Notes: generated from the sequence alone by a model not told the origin. 64,000 bases of DNA from Gracilimonas halophila (GCF_042684365.1 NZ_JBHULI010000002.1:124001-188000); one strand, 5' to 3'. Shown: positions 1 through 8,442, numbered from the stretch's first letter. Numbers and translations are program-made.

Positions 1-833
1 ATACTGAACAGATCATTCGCCCAACCGGCCTGATGGAGCCTGAAATTGAAATTCGTCCTCTTGGCAACCAGGTAGATGACTTGCTTGCTGAAATTCAGGA
101 ACGGGTTGAGAAAAAAGAACGAGTATTGGTTATCACTTTAACCAAACGCTTGAGTGAGGAACTCAGTGAATATCTTAAAAACCTGGGCGTCAGTGCTGCA
201 TATATGCACAGTGAATTAAACGCCCTTGAAAGAATCGAAGTTTTGTATAAATTCCGCCGCGGTGACTTTGACGTATTGGTAGGTATTAACTTGCTTCGCG
301 AAGGAATAGATATTCCTGAACTGAGCCTGGTTGCGATCATGGATGCAGACAAAGAAGGTTTTCTCCGTTCAGAAACTTCGCTCTTTCAGATCGTTGGTCG
401 TGCCGCCCGTAATGTCGGAGGAAAAGCTATTTTATATGCTGATAAGATCACTAACAGTATTCAAAAAGTAGTTGAAGAGACAAAAAGGCGGCGAAAGATA
501 CAGGAGGACTATAATGAGAAGCATGGCATCACACCGGAAACCATTAAAAAGGAATTAAAGCCTTTGGTTGACCCGGCGCTTATATCAAATAAAAGCTTCG
601 ACTTTGCCAAACCGGGTGAAGAGGCCAATGATGAAGCGCTTGAGGTAGTTAAGGTTGCTGAAGAAGGTATTCAGTATAAAGCCAGCCCGGCCATGAAAGA
701 AGTAACTTTTGAAAATAAAGATAAACTGATTGACCACCTTCGCGAAACTATGTACCATGCCGCCAAGAATATGGAGTTTGAAGAAGCTGCCCGGATCAGG
801 GATCAAATTGCACAACTGGAAGATGAACTTTAG
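1..833 (+). CDS. uvrB: UvrABC excinuclease subunit B, C-terminal part (5' end outside window)
   Basis: UvrB is the DNA-damage-verifying helicase-like subunit of nucleotide excision repair; it is loaded by UvrA and recruits UvrC. The reading frame is open from base 3 (TEQIIRPTGL...), so about 276 C-terminal residues are present and the N-terminal ATPase half lies outside. Visible are helicase motifs of the second RecA fold, including LLREGIDIPE and the motif VI segment QIVGRAARN, then a C-terminal UVR domain (EFEEAARIRDQIAQLEDEL) that contacts UvrC. Family length is about 660-680 residues, so the missing part fits a simple window truncation. A 10-bp inverted repeat follows the stop codon. Confidence 0.96.
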   Translation, partial: TEQIIRPTGLMEPEIEIRPLGNQVDDLLAEIQERVEKKERVLVITLTKRLSEELSEYLKNLGVSAAYMHSELNALERIEVLYKFRRGDFDVLVGINLLREGIDIPELSLVAIMDADKEGFLRSETSLFQIVGRAARNVGGKAILYADKITNSIQKVVEETKRRRKIQEDYNEKHGITPETIKKELKPLVDPALISNKSFDFAKPGEEANDEALEVVKVAEEGIQYKASPAMKEVTFENKDKLIDHLRETMYHAAKNMEFEEAARIRDQIAQLEDEL

Positions 834-835
834 TT

Positions 836-873
836 GGTTAATGGTTTTCCGTAATTGTTGAATACCATTAACC
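836..873. repeat. Inverted repeat after uvrB
   Basis: GGTTAATGGT (836-845) and ACCATTAACC (864-873) form a perfect 10-bp stem around an 18-base loop three bases after the uvrB stop. The following bases are T-rich (CTTTAACTTTTA) but not a clean U-tract. It may be a weak terminator or one of the small intergenic palindromes seen elsewhere in the window. Confidence 0.5.
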
Positions 874-901
874 CTTTAACTTTTATACAAATAACCAACA
901 C

Positions 902-1459
902 ATGAAAGGTACGATCGAGTTTTTGAAATCATTTGCAACCGATAAAGACGTTGCTTCTATTACTCCCTCTTCAAAATACTGTGTGCGTAAACTTTGTGAG
1001 CATATTGATTTTGCCACTACAGATGTGCTCGTAGAGTATGGCGGAGGCACCGGAGTTTTTACCAAACACTTTCTCAAAAGAATGAGACCCGATGCCCGCC
1101 TTTTTGTTTTCGAAACCAATGATAACTTCTACAAACTCCTGAGTAATATTGATGATGCTCGCCTAACGGTCTTTCATCAATCTGTTGAGGACATCCTGGA
1201 GCTTTTACCCGAAGACGTGACAGGAAATGTAGACCATGTTGTTTCGGGAATACCTTTTTCATTTTTTGATTGGGATATGAAAATAAATATCCTCACCAAG
1301 ACAAAGCAGGTGTTGCGTAAAGAGGGATCCTTTCTTGCTTACCAAACTTCAGGGCATTTGAAAGAGCCCCTAACTGAAGCTTTCGGAAATTACACTACTG
1401 AATTCTGCTGGAAGAATATTCCGCCTTATTTTATTTATGATGCTGTAAATAACGGCTAA
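902..1459 (+). CDS. Class I SAM-dependent methyltransferase, phospholipid N-methyltransferase-like
   Basis: A 185-residue Rossmann-fold methyltransferase. The SAM-binding motif I is VEYGGGTGVFT (about residues 43-53), followed by the acidic end of strand 2 (FVFETND), and VVSGIPFSFF takes the place of the usual motif IV. The overall pattern (short, N-terminal FLKSF...TDKDVASITPSS) resembles the phospholipid methyltransferase/rRNA dimethyltransferase-like group (COG3963-like), but the substrate cannot be told from sequence alone. It ends 11 bp from the convergent membrane-protein gene. ATG start; an imperfect TANNTTTG-like element (TAACTTTT) lies about 20 bases upstream. Confidence 0.7.
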   Translation: MKGTIEFLKSFATDKDVASITPSSKYCVRKLCEHIDFATTDVLVEYGGGTGVFTKHFLKRMRPDARLFVFETNDNFYKLLSNIDDARLTVFHQSVEDILELLPEDVTGNVDHVVSGIPFSFFDWDMKINILTKTKQVLRKEGSFLAYQTSGHLKEPLTEAFGNYTTEFCWKNIPPYFIYDAVNNG

Positions 1460-1470
1460 TACTGCCTGGA

Positions 1471-1956
1471 TCAGTCGATTATTATCTCTCCGTCGCTTGT
1501 TTCCTTTGGGCCTTTGTTCTTCCATTGTTTGTAGAACTGAATGAGGTTGGAAACAGCGTAAGTCAACATAAAAAAGGCTATGAAATAAGCCACGGAGTCG
1601 GGATTCATCACTATAAGAACTGCTATGATCAAAGTAAGTATGCCCAGAAAGCTGAGCTGAAAGGAGAAAAGCATGATGAGCCCGAATAATCCCAGAAAAC
1701 CTGCAAAAGTAAAGGGTATGAGTTCAGGGAAAATAAAGATCAACGCTCCTGCCACAATTGGCAAAGCTGCCACTGCTCCGGGAAATTTGAAGGCCAGGAA
1801 CATCAACCCGAGAGCGAGTAGATAACCTCCCGCTATCAGGTACAAAAAATTCGGAAAAACCAGCGTTAATATCCCGGTCGCCAGGGTAAGCAGCGCATTG
1901 ATAAGCTGCCTTTCTTTCGATTTTTGTTCTTTGCCTATCTGAATATTAAAGATCAT
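1471..1956 (-). CDS. DUF308/HdeD-like integral membrane protein
   Basis: A 161-residue hydrophobic protein with roughly five to six predicted membrane helices (for example LINALLTLATGILTLVFP, LYLIAGGYLLALGLMFL and VAYFIAFFMLTYAVSNLI) and a short charged cytoplasmic tail. The arrangement of paired helices with glycine-rich turns resembles the DUF308/HdeD family, whose molecular role is poorly known (HdeD is linked to acid resistance in Escherichia coli). It lies downstream of a MarR regulator gene on the same strand, 64 bp away, so the two may be co-transcribed. Confidence 0.6.
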   Translation of the reverse strand: MIFNIQIGKEQKSKERQLINALLTLATGILTLVFPNFLYLIAGGYLLALGLMFLAFKFPGAVAALPIVAGALIFIFPELIPFTFAGFLGLFGLIMLFSFQLSFLGILTLIIAVLIVMNPDSVAYFIAFFMLTYAVSNLIQFYKQWKNKGPKETSDGEIIID

Positions 1957-2019
1957 TCCTACTCCATTAGTTCAATTACATAAAATGTAGTCTATAGATG
2001 TGAAAAATAGAACTGAAAC

Positions 2020-2472
2020 TTACTCTTCTTTCCCAACCCCAAGCTTCTTGCAAATGAAAGACAGTTGTTCTTTTTCCTCAGAGCTAAGAACAGAGAACTC
2101 TTCTTTTATCTTTTCGAGGTGCTGAGGGAAAAAATCTTCAATAAAATTCCTCCCTTTCTTCGTGAGGCTAATAATTACGGCTCTTCGATCGCTCGGGTCT
2201 GTCTTCTTTTCTACCAATCCGTTCTTTTGAAGGTTGTCGATCACCAGGGTGATGTTTCCCCCGCTTTTTAGCAGTTTTTGTCCAAGCTCTCTCTGGTTTA
2301 GCGGGCCAAGATGTAGCAAAGCTTCCAGTGTTCCAAACTGACTAACCGTAAGGTTTGCATCGGAGAGATGCCGTGAAAGTCGCCCGTTAACACTTTCACT
2401 TGCACGGGTGAGTTTAATAAACGCATTCAGCGTTTTCTGAACTTCACTATTTCCTTTAAAATGTGTTCCCAT
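2020..2472 (-). CDS. MarR-family transcriptional regulator
   Basis: A 150-residue winged-helix repressor/activator. Helices 3-4 and the wing are visible in NQRELGQKLLKSGGNITLVI and KKTDPSDRRAVIISLTKKG, where DxRD/DRRA in the wing is the MarR family signature. Length matches the family (about 140-160). MarR proteins bind palindromic operators as dimers and usually respond to small phenolic ligands or oxidants; the ligand here is unknown. The DUF308-like membrane protein lies directly downstream and is a plausible regulatory target. Confidence 0.88.
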   Translation of the reverse strand: MGTHFKGNSEVQKTLNAFIKLTRASESVNGRLSRHLSDANLTVSQFGTLEALLHLGPLNQRELGQKLLKSGGNITLVIDNLQKNGLVEKKTDPSDRRAVIISLTKKGRNFIEDFFPQHLEKIKEEFSVLSSEEKEQLSFICKKLGVGKEE

Positions 2473-2522
2473 AATTATTTATTTGCTATCCGCTTAACAG
2501 CTTATCTTTCAGCATCGTTTAT

Positions 2523-3289
2523 TTACAGATCGTATTGTATGCTTACGGGAGCATGGTCGGACAGATCCCACTTCATTTCAATTTCAGCGTTAACGGCTTT
2601 AGTCGCCAGTTCACGCGTGGCTAAATGATAGTCAATTCTCCAGCCTTTGTTTCGTTCTTTTGAGGCAGCCCTATGACTCCACCAGCTGTACAGATCTTCT
2701 TTACCGGGATGAAGGTTTCTGAATACATCTTCAAAACCCGTATTCAAAAAATCAGTTACCCATTGTCGTTCTTCGGGTAAAAATCCCGAGGTTTTATGCT
2801 GTTTACTCGGATTGTGGATATCAATTTCAGTATGACAAATATTGAAATCTCCGCAAAATACAGACGGTTTTGGGTCATCAACAAACTGCCTTCCATACTT
2901 AATAAACTTATCCAGAAAATCCATCTTCATATCTTGTCGGATATCTCCGGTTGTCCCGCTTGGGGCGTATATACTAAAGACTCTGAATTTATCATATTCT
3001 GCCATGATCACACGGCCTTCCTGATCTACCCAGTCAACCCCCATACCTTCTTCAACTTTGATCGGCTTTGTTTTTGAGTAGATAGCTACTCCGGAATATC
3101 CTTTTTTTCTGCCACATGATAAGCCTCATGATAATCCAAAGACCTGATATCATCAGGTACCTGATCTTCTAACGCCCGAAGTTCCTGAATGCAAATTATA
3201 TCCGGATCACTTTCACTCACCCACTCATTGAATCCTTTTCGATGAGCGGCGCGTATTCCGTTTACGTTATAAGAACTTATCTTTACCAA
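2523..3289 (-). pseudogene. xthA: Exodeoxyribonuclease III, interrupted by a -1 frameshift (error, pseudogene or recoded)
   Basis: Two open frames together make one ExoIII/AP endonuclease of about 255 residues. The first (3086-3289) starts MVKISSYNVNGIRAAHRKG and has the metal-binding Glu in IQELRA. The second (2523-3044 and its upstream extension) has CGDFNICHTEIDIHNP, YSWWSHR and the catalytic C-terminal DYHLA...LSDHAP. The join is at a run of seven A on the minus strand (3102-3108). Reading -1 there restores the conserved KKGYSGVAIYSK stretch; reading straight gives a stop at 3086. The run sits in the phase A AAA AAG and is followed 9 bases later by a GAGTAG-CTAT-CTACTC hairpin. The enzyme would act in base-excision repair. 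No second copy is seen in the window. Confidence 0.85.
3101..3107 (-). promoter_or_regulatory. Slippery heptamer A_AAA_AAG in xthA
   Basis: On the coding strand the zero frame reads gaA AAA AAG gat, which is the classic tandem-lysine -1 slip site (as in E. coli dnaX). A perfect 6-bp stem with a 4-base loop (GAGTAG/CTACTC, 3076-3091) begins 9 bases downstream, overlapping the zero-frame stop. Whether it works as a recoding site or merely marks a homopolymer miscount is unresolved. Confidence 0.4.
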
Positions 3290-3295
3290 ACTGAG

Positions 3296-4510
3296 TTATT
3301 TCGCCTTTAAGATTCCAAAGTTTCTTTTTCCAACTTTAAGGGCATATTCATCTCCTGATGAAAAAGTGATCGTATGGTTTTTATCTGTGACCTTCTTGTC
3401 ATCAATGCTGATCCCGCTCTGCTTTATCATTCTCTTGGTTTCGCCATTACTTGGAGAGAATCCGGTTTCTGCTACGATATCCAAAAGCCTGATCTCTTCG
3501 CCCGTTTCGAAGAAAAATTCCGGGGCGTCATCCGGTACTTCTTTATTGATAACGGTCTGCTCAAAATGGGTTTTTGCTGCCTTAGCTGCTTCCTCTCCGT
3601 GGTACATTCGAACAATAGTAAAAGCCAGGTCGTGTTTTGCATTCCGGGGATCCGATTCGATCTTCTCTTTAATAGCGGGAAGTTCGGCTGTATCCACATC
3701 CGTTACCAATTCATAGTACGTATAGATCAGGGCATCAGGGATAGAAAGTGATTTTCCATACATATCATTTGGCTCTTCATTGATCCCAATGTAATTGTCA
3801 TATGATTTGGACATTTTCGCTGAACCATCGGTTCCTACCAACAAAGGCATCATTAGACAAACCTGTGGCTCTTGTCCATCTTCTTTCTGAAGCTGACGAC
3901 CAACCAGCAGATTGAATTTCTGATCGGTACCGCCCAGCTCGATATCAGATTTCAGATGAACCGAATCCTGTCCTTGAGCCAGTGGGTATAAAAATTCGTG
4001 CAATGAAATAGGCTCATTATTTTCAAATCTTTTGGAGAAATCATCCCGCTCTATCATACGAGCCACCGTAAGTTTGGAGGATAATTTAACTACATCCATG
4101 AAATCCATTTCGCCCAGCCAATCATAATTATTGGTTAGCGTAAGCTTTGATTCATCCAGAATACTCTTAGCCTGTTCGATATAAGTTTGTGCATTTTCCT
4201 TCACTTCTTCCAGGCTTAACGGAGGGCGGGTTTTATTTTGTCCGGTTGGGTCTCCGATCATAGCCGTAAATCCACCGATGATGAGGATCACTTCATGCCC
4301 AAGGTCCTGAAACTGTCGCATTTTTCTCAGAATAACAGAATGCCCAAGATGAAGGTCAGGGCGAGTTGGGTCAACCCCCAGCTTAACTTTTAGTGGACGG
4401 TTTTCCTTTTTGGATCTCTTAAGTTTTTCAATGAGTTCGTCCTCGGGGACAATTTCTACGGTTCCGCGACGGATTATCTCAAGTTGTTGATCAACTGCTA
4501 TAAATGACAT
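3296..4510 (-). CDS. tyrS: Tyrosyl-tRNA synthetase
   Basis: Class I aminoacyl-tRNA synthetase of 404 residues that charges tRNA-Tyr in the cytoplasm. The HIGH signature appears as HLGHS (about residue 54), the KMSKS signature as KMSKSYDNY (about residue 235), and the C-terminal 70 residues carry an S4-like RNA-binding domain (GETKRMIKQSGISIDDKKV). The tyrosine pocket segment PLAQGQDSVHL is also visible. ATG start at 4510, immediately next to the cvpA stop, and 6 bp before the exonuclease III start on the other side, so it probably belongs to a yqeY-cvpA-tyrS-xthA transcript. Confidence 0.96.
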   Translation of the reverse strand: MSFIAVDQQLEIIRRGTVEIVPEDELIEKLKRSKKENRPLKVKLGVDPTRPDLHLGHSVILRKMRQFQDLGHEVILIIGGFTAMIGDPTGQNKTRPPLSLEEVKENAQTYIEQAKSILDESKLTLTNNYDWLGEMDFMDVVKLSSKLTVARMIERDDFSKRFENNEPISLHEFLYPLAQGQDSVHLKSDIELGGTDQKFNLLVGRQLQKEDGQEPQVCLMMPLLVGTDGSAKMSKSYDNYIGINEEPNDMYGKSLSIPDALIYTYYELVTDVDTAELPAIKEKIESDPRNAKHDLAFTIVRMYHGEEAAKAAKTHFEQTVINKEVPDDAPEFFFETGEEIRLLDIVAETGFSPSNGETKRMIKQSGISIDDKKVTDKNHTITFSSGDEYALKVGKRNFGILKAK

Positions 4511-5092
4511 TTAATTATCTGAATTATCGTTTTGAAGTTCGTTTAAAAATGGAATGTTTTCTAAAGGATTATATTCGCCAATATTTTCTTTCAATGTCTG
4601 GCTATAATTTTCAGCACCCGGATAAACTAGAGCAACTGTATTATAAGTGAGTGGGGCTAAATAGATAACAGCAGGATATAAATAAGACTCTTCGCGGGCT
4701 TCATCAGAAGGGACATTAAACCCGGCAAGAAGCAGAAGGACGGCGCTTACTACAAGCCCGCTTTTTAATGCTCCAAATACTCCTCCCAATATTCTATTTA
4801 CTATACTGAGTTTGATCGCTTTTAAAAATTCTTTGGTCGCATAGGCGATAACAGCCACTACCCCGAGAGTCCCAATGAATAGGATCACCCCTGATACAAA
4901 AGGGACATATGAGGCCCCTTCTTCAAACATAGGTGCGATCAAACCTGTAAAAGCATCCAGGTAATTGAATGTCAGAAATATAGCTAGGATAATTCCAACA
5001 ATATTGAGAACCTCTTTTACCAATCCGTTTACGGCTCCTTTATATCCAAAATATAAAAGAGGCGTTGCAATAATGAGGTCTAGGATCAGCAT
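4511..5092 (-). CDS. cvpA: CvpA family membrane protein
   Basis: A 193-residue inner-membrane protein with four predicted helices: LDLIIATPLLYFGYKGAV, LNIVGIILAIFLTFNYL, VPFVSGVILFIGTLGVVAVI and LKSGLVVSAVLLLLAGF. Family features include the N-terminal DLII...GY..G..G..KE pattern and NRILGGVFGALKSG before helix 4. CvpA proteins were named for colicin V production and have been linked to envelope stress; the biochemical role is not established. It abuts tyrS with no gap and follows yqeY by 3 bp, so translation is probably coupled. Confidence 0.85.
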   Translation of the reverse strand: MLILDLIIATPLLYFGYKGAVNGLVKEVLNIVGIILAIFLTFNYLDAFTGLIAPMFEEGASYVPFVSGVILFIGTLGVVAVIAYATKEFLKAIKLSIVNRILGGVFGALKSGLVVSAVLLLLAGFNVPSDEAREESYLYPAVIYLAPLTYNTVALVYPGAENYSQTLKENIGEYNPLENIPFLNELQNDNSDN

Positions 5093-5095
5093 GAA

Positions 5096-5554
5096 TTATC
5101 CGCCAAGTTCTTCTTTGACGATCTTGCTTACCAAAGAACCTTCTGCCTTTCCTTTCAATTGTCCCATTAGCGGCCCCATAACTTTGCCCATATGCTCTGG
5201 GCCGGATGCACTAAGAGCCTTTATCTTTTCCTGAACTATTTTCCGGACTTCGTCCTCGTCCATCATTTCAGGCAAATACTCTTCAATGAGTGCCAGTTCT
5301 TTTTTTTCATTCTCAGCAAGGTCTTTCCGGTCGCCATCTTCAAACTGTTCGATGGATTCTTTTCTTTGCTTAGCGGCTTTCATTAATACTTCCACCGCTT
5401 GCTCATCTGAAAGCTTTGCTTCTCCGTCTTTTCGTTCACTGATCTCCTTTTCCATCAGCTTCGCTTTCAGGGATCGAAGCACCCGAAGTTTATCCTGGTT
5501 TTTGGCCTTCATGGCCTCTTTAATATCTGCTATTATTTTGTCTTGTATACTCAT
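5096..5554 (-). CDS. yqeY: GatB/YqeY domain-containing protein
   Basis: A 152-residue helical protein of the YqeY family, related to the C-terminal tRNA-binding domain of the amidotransferase subunit GatB. Conserved stretches are IQDKIIADIKEAMKAKNQDK near the N-terminus, the EYLPEMMDEDEV motif in the middle and the GKVMGPLMGQLKGKA motif near the end. A tRNA-related role is inferred from the GatB link and is not proven. It is the first gene of the leftward cluster running into cvpA and tyrS. A rho-independent terminator from the ribosomal-protein operon lies just upstream. Confidence 0.9.
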   Translation of the reverse strand: MSIQDKIIADIKEAMKAKNQDKLRVLRSLKAKLMEKEISERKDGEAKLSDEQAVEVLMKAAKQRKESIEQFEDGDRKDLAENEKKELALIEEYLPEMMDEDEVRKIVQEKIKALSASGPEHMGKVMGPLMGQLKGKAEGSLVSKIVKEELGG

Positions 5555-5580
5555 GATTTCCTCCTGCTATAAAAATAATC

Positions 5581-5617
5581 AAAAAAAAAGGTTACACAAT
5601 CATAATTGTGTAACCTT
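5581..5617 (-). terminator. Rho-independent terminator of the rpmB operon
   Basis: AAGGTTACACAAT (5588-5600) and ATTGTGTAACCTT (5605-5617) form a perfect 13-bp stem with a 4-base loop. Read on the minus strand, it is followed by a run of T. It lies just after the DUF4295 gene and separates the rpmB operon from yqeY. Confidence 0.9.
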
Positions 5618-5640
5618 ATACAGTCTTTATGAATGAACTA

Positions 5641-5811
5641 TCAGGATTTATTCTGCTGAATATATTCTCTTACATTTTCCTGATCCATCATGACCTCTTT
5701 ATAGGCATATTTCCCCTTATCATTCTTGGTAGAAATAATAACCTTTGCCATTTTGCGGTGAGCCGCTTTTGCTTGTAGTGCGTCTTGTCCAAATGCTTGC
5801 TTCTTAGCCAT
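5641..5811 (-). CDS. DUF4295 small basic protein of the rpmB operon
   Basis: A 56-residue lysine-rich protein (starts MAKKQAFGQDALQAKAAHRK, ends YIQQNKS). Small proteins of this kind sit directly after rpmB and rpmG in many Bacteroidota genomes and are filed as DUF4295; association with the ribosome is an inference from context and charge. It starts 9 bp after rpmG (ATG at 5811) and is the last gene before the operon terminator. Too short for usual gene-length cut-offs but well supported by its position and conserved sequence. Confidence 0.85.
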   Translation of the reverse strand: MAKKQAFGQDALQAKAAHRKMAKVIISTKNDKGKYAYKEVMMDQENVREYIQQNKS

Positions 5812-5819
5812 ATCTCTGG

Positions 5820-5984
5820 TTATTTAATTTCTTTGTGAACAGTGTGTTTACGAAGAACAGGATTGTATTTTTTCAGTTCAAGTCGGTCTGTTGTAGTTCT
5901 TCGGTTTTTGGTAGTAACATATCTAGATGAACCGGGTTTTTCGGTACATTCCAAAATCACTTGAACTCTGTTTCCTTTTGCCAT
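5820..5984 (-). CDS. rpmG: 50S ribosomal protein L33 (bL33)
   Basis: A 54-residue ribosomal protein. The family pattern is clear: MAKGNRVQVILECTE, SRYVTTKNRR, then DRLELKKYNPVLRKHTVHKE. Only one cysteine is present (in LECTE), so the four-cysteine zinc ribbon of zinc-type L33 is absent and this is a zinc-independent form. It follows rpmB by 4 bp and precedes the DUF4295 gene, forming the three-gene operon typical of the phylum. Confidence 0.97.
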   Translation of the reverse strand: MAKGNRVQVILECTEKPGSSRYVTTKNRRTTTDRLELKKYNPVLRKHTVHKEIK

Positions 5985-5988
5985 AGTT

Positions 5989-6234
5989 CTATACTTCTTT
6001 TAAAAGAGTTCCTTTTTTCCGCGCGTCTTTCAATACTGCAGAAATTCCTTTCTTATTAATTGTTCTAACAGTCTTAGCAGAAACTTTTAGGGTTACCCAC
6101 TTATCCTCTTCAGGAACATAAAAACGTCGCTTTTGCAGATTTAACTGAAAGCGGTGTTTCGTCTTATTGTTTGACTTAGATGAACGGTATCCGTTCAAAG
6201 CTCCTTTACCTGTAATATCGTCTTTTCGCGACAT
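5989..6234 (-). CDS. rpmB: 50S ribosomal protein L28 (bL28)
   Basis: An 81-residue protein of the large ribosomal subunit. Family features are the basic N-terminus MSRKDDITGKGALNGYRSSKSNNKTKHRFQLN-like block (GxRxSHxxNxTKRxxxPN pattern in other bacteria) and the C-terminal WVTLKVSAKTVRTINKKG. It is the first gene of the rpmB-rpmG-DUF4295 operon and has a well-formed TANNTTTG-type promoter about 40 bases upstream. Confidence 0.96.
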   Translation of the reverse strand: MSRKDDITGKGALNGYRSSKSNNKTKHRFQLNLQKRRFYVPEEDKWVTLKVSAKTVRTINKKGISAVLKDARKKGTLLKEV

Positions 6235-6270
6235 CGTATAATTCGGTTAATTCATAATGAAAATAGACAC

Positions 6271-6302
6271 CAAAGATAGAGCTATAAACATCAAAGTTCA
6301 AC
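6271..6302 (-). promoter_or_regulatory. Bacteroidota-type promoter of rpmB
   Basis: On the minus strand GTTG (6299-6302) is separated by 20 bases from TATCTTTG (6271-6278), matching the known -33 TTTG / -7 TANNTTTG promoter of Bacteroidota sigma factors. The rpmB ATG is 37 bases further on. Confidence 0.75.
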
Positions 6303-6344
6303 GGCAGCAAGCATGAAAATTTAGATTATTAACATTTTTCGTAA

Positions 6345-6353
6345 TTATCCACA
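6345..6353 (+). promoter_or_regulatory. Perfect DnaA box in the rpmB-gyrB intergenic region
   Basis: TTATCCACA, the consensus high-affinity DnaA site, lies 152 bases before the gyrB start. It stands alone, with no other close match nearby, which suggests gene regulation or DnaA titration and not an origin. Confidence 0.55.
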
Positions 6354-6504
6354 TTTTACCCCTCTTTTCCCGTCCTTAATTTCACCCCAGAAAGCTTATC
6401 TCGAATATTTTAAACTAATACCCTTCCTTTTTTTGATTTTGCTTGTGTAAGCTCTATTTTCTGACGTCAATAAACTCATCTTACAAAGCTATCACTCCAT
6501 AATT

Positions 6505-8442
6505 ATGGCAAAAAAACAAGGTTCTGACTATAAAGCTTCCAACATACAGGTATTGGAGGGGCTTGAAGCAGTTAGAAAGCGCCCTTCAATGTATATTGGG
6601 GACACCGGACAGCGCGGACTTCATCACCTGATAAATGAGGTGGTTGACAACTCTATCGATGAAGCGCTAGCCGGTTATTGTGACTATATAAATGTTACCA
6701 TTAATGAAGACGGCTCGATGACCATTTTTGATAATGGCCGGGGTATTCCTGTTGATACTCACGAGAAGCTTGGGATTCCCGCCGTTGAGGTTGTACTTAC
6801 CAAACTTCATGCCGGTGGTAAATTCGATAAAGACACTTACAAGGTATCCGGTGGTTTGCATGGTGTTGGAGTAAGTTGTGTGAATGCCCTTGCAAGTAAC
6901 TTTCGTGCAGAAATTCATAGAGACGGCGAAATTCATGTAATGGAATTCTCCAAAGGGGCAACTACCATCCCCCTTTCTGTTAAAGGAAAAACAGATAAGA
7001 CGGGTACTAAGATCTCTTTCACCCCGGATCCTGAAATATTTACTCAAACCACTGAGTTTAAGTTTGATATTATTGCAGAACGGATGCGGGAATTGGCTTT
7101 TCTTAACCCTGAGATAACCATCGAACTAATTGATGAGCGGGAAGAAGATGAAGAGCTTAAAAAAGAAGTGTACCACTATGAGGGTGGTGTAAAAGATTTT
7201 GTAGATTTTCTGGACGAGCATAGAGAGTCAATGCTGCAAACTCCTATTCACATTACAGGAGAGATCGACAATGTGCCCGTTGAGATCGCTATTTCCTATA
7301 ACAGCTCCTTTTCTGAGAACGTCCACTCTTATGTGAACAATATTAATACACGGGAAGGCGGTACGCACGTTTCCGGATTCAGAAGAGCGCTGACTCGATC
7401 TTTGAAGTCTTATGCTGAAAAGAACAACCTTATCAAATCAAACAGTAAGATCTCCATTTCCGGAGAGGATTTCCGGGAAGGAATGACAGCTGTGTTGAGT
7501 GTGAAAGTTCAGGAACCACAGTTTGAGGGTCAAACTAAGACCAAACTTGGTAATTCCGAAGTTCAAAGCGCTGTTGAAATTGTTGTTTACGATCAACTTA
7601 ATGAGTACTTGGAGCAAAACCCCAAGGCGGCTAAAAAAGTTATTGAGAAAGTTGTTCTTGCTGCTGAAGCACGTGAAGCTGCCCGTAAAGCTCGTCAACT
7701 TGTTCAACGCAAAAGTGTAATGAGTGGTGGAGGTCTTCCGGGTAAATTGGCTGATTGTTCCATTAAGGATCCGGAACACAGTGAAATTTACCTCGTTGAG
7801 GGTGACTCTGCCGGTGGATCAGCAAAAATGGGTCGTAACAGAAGTTTTCAGGCTATTCTCCCGCTTCGTGGTAAGATCCTGAATGTTGAAAAGGCTAAGA
7901 TCAATCGAATTCTCGAAAATAAAGAAATTCAGGCTATGATCACTGCGCTGGGGACCGGCGTTGGTCATGGTGATGAGGATTTTGAAGTTGATAAACTTCG
8001 ATATCACAAGATCATTCTGATGACAGATGCTGATGTTGATGGTTCTCACATTAGAACATTACTGCTCACTTTCTTCTATCGTTATATGAGGCCGCTTATA
8101 GAAAACGGGTTCATTTATATTGCTACTCCTCCTCTTTACAGGATCACAACGAGTAAAGATCTGGAATATGCATGGGATGACGAGACCAGAGATAAGATGA
8201 TAAAAGAGCTTAAGAAATCCCGTAAGAAATATGATGTTTCCCGCTACAAAGGTCTTGGGGAAATGAATCCTGAGCAACTTTGGGAAACCACCATGGACCC
8301 TGAAACCAGAACTCTTCAGCAAGTAAATGTTGAAAGCGCTGCCGGTGCAGACAAACTCTTTTCTACTCTTATGGGCGGGGATGTTGAACCGCGTCGTGAG
8401 TTTATTGAGCGAAATGCCAAGTACGCCACTATCGATATCTAA
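6505..8442 (+). CDS. gyrB: DNA gyrase subunit B
   Basis: ATPase subunit of DNA gyrase (645 residues; family about 640-650 outside the longer proteobacterial forms). The GHKL ATP-binding motifs are NSIDEALAG, DNGRGIPVD and GGLHGVGVS in the first 130 residues; the transducer domain follows; the TOPRIM domain has EGDSAGGSAKMGR and the metal-binding DADVDG. The C-terminal GLGEMNPEQLWETTM motif contacts GyrA. gyrA follows after 45 bp, so the two gyrase subunits are probably made from one transcript. Transcription runs toward the proposed origin at 30 kb. A single perfect DnaA box lies in the upstream gap. Confidence 0.98.
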   Translation: MAKKQGSDYKASNIQVLEGLEAVRKRPSMYIGDTGQRGLHHLINEVVDNSIDEALAGYCDYINVTINEDGSMTIFDNGRGIPVDTHEKLGIPAVEVVLTKLHAGGKFDKDTYKVSGGLHGVGVSCVNALASNFRAEIHRDGEIHVMEFSKGATTIPLSVKGKTDKTGTKISFTPDPEIFTQTTEFKFDIIAERMRELAFLNPEITIELIDEREEDEELKKEVYHYEGGVKDFVDFLDEHRESMLQTPIHITGEIDNVPVEIAISYNSSFSENVHSYVNNINTREGGTHVSGFRRALTRSLKSYAEKNNLIKSNSKISISGEDFREGMTAVLSVKVQEPQFEGQTKTKLGNSEVQSAVEIVVYDQLNEYLEQNPKAAKKVIEKVVLAAEAREAARKARQLVQRKSVMSGGGLPGKLADCSIKDPEHSEIYLVEGDSAGGSAKMGRNRSFQAILPLRGKILNVEKAKINRILENKEIQAMITALGTGVGHGDEDFEVDKLRYHKIILMTDADVDGSHIRTLLLTFFYRYMRPLIENGFIYIATPPLYRITTSKDLEYAWDDETRDKMIKELKKSRKKYDVSRYKGLGEMNPEQLWETTMDPETRTLQQVNVESAAGADKLFSTLMGGDVEPRREFIERNAKYATIDI

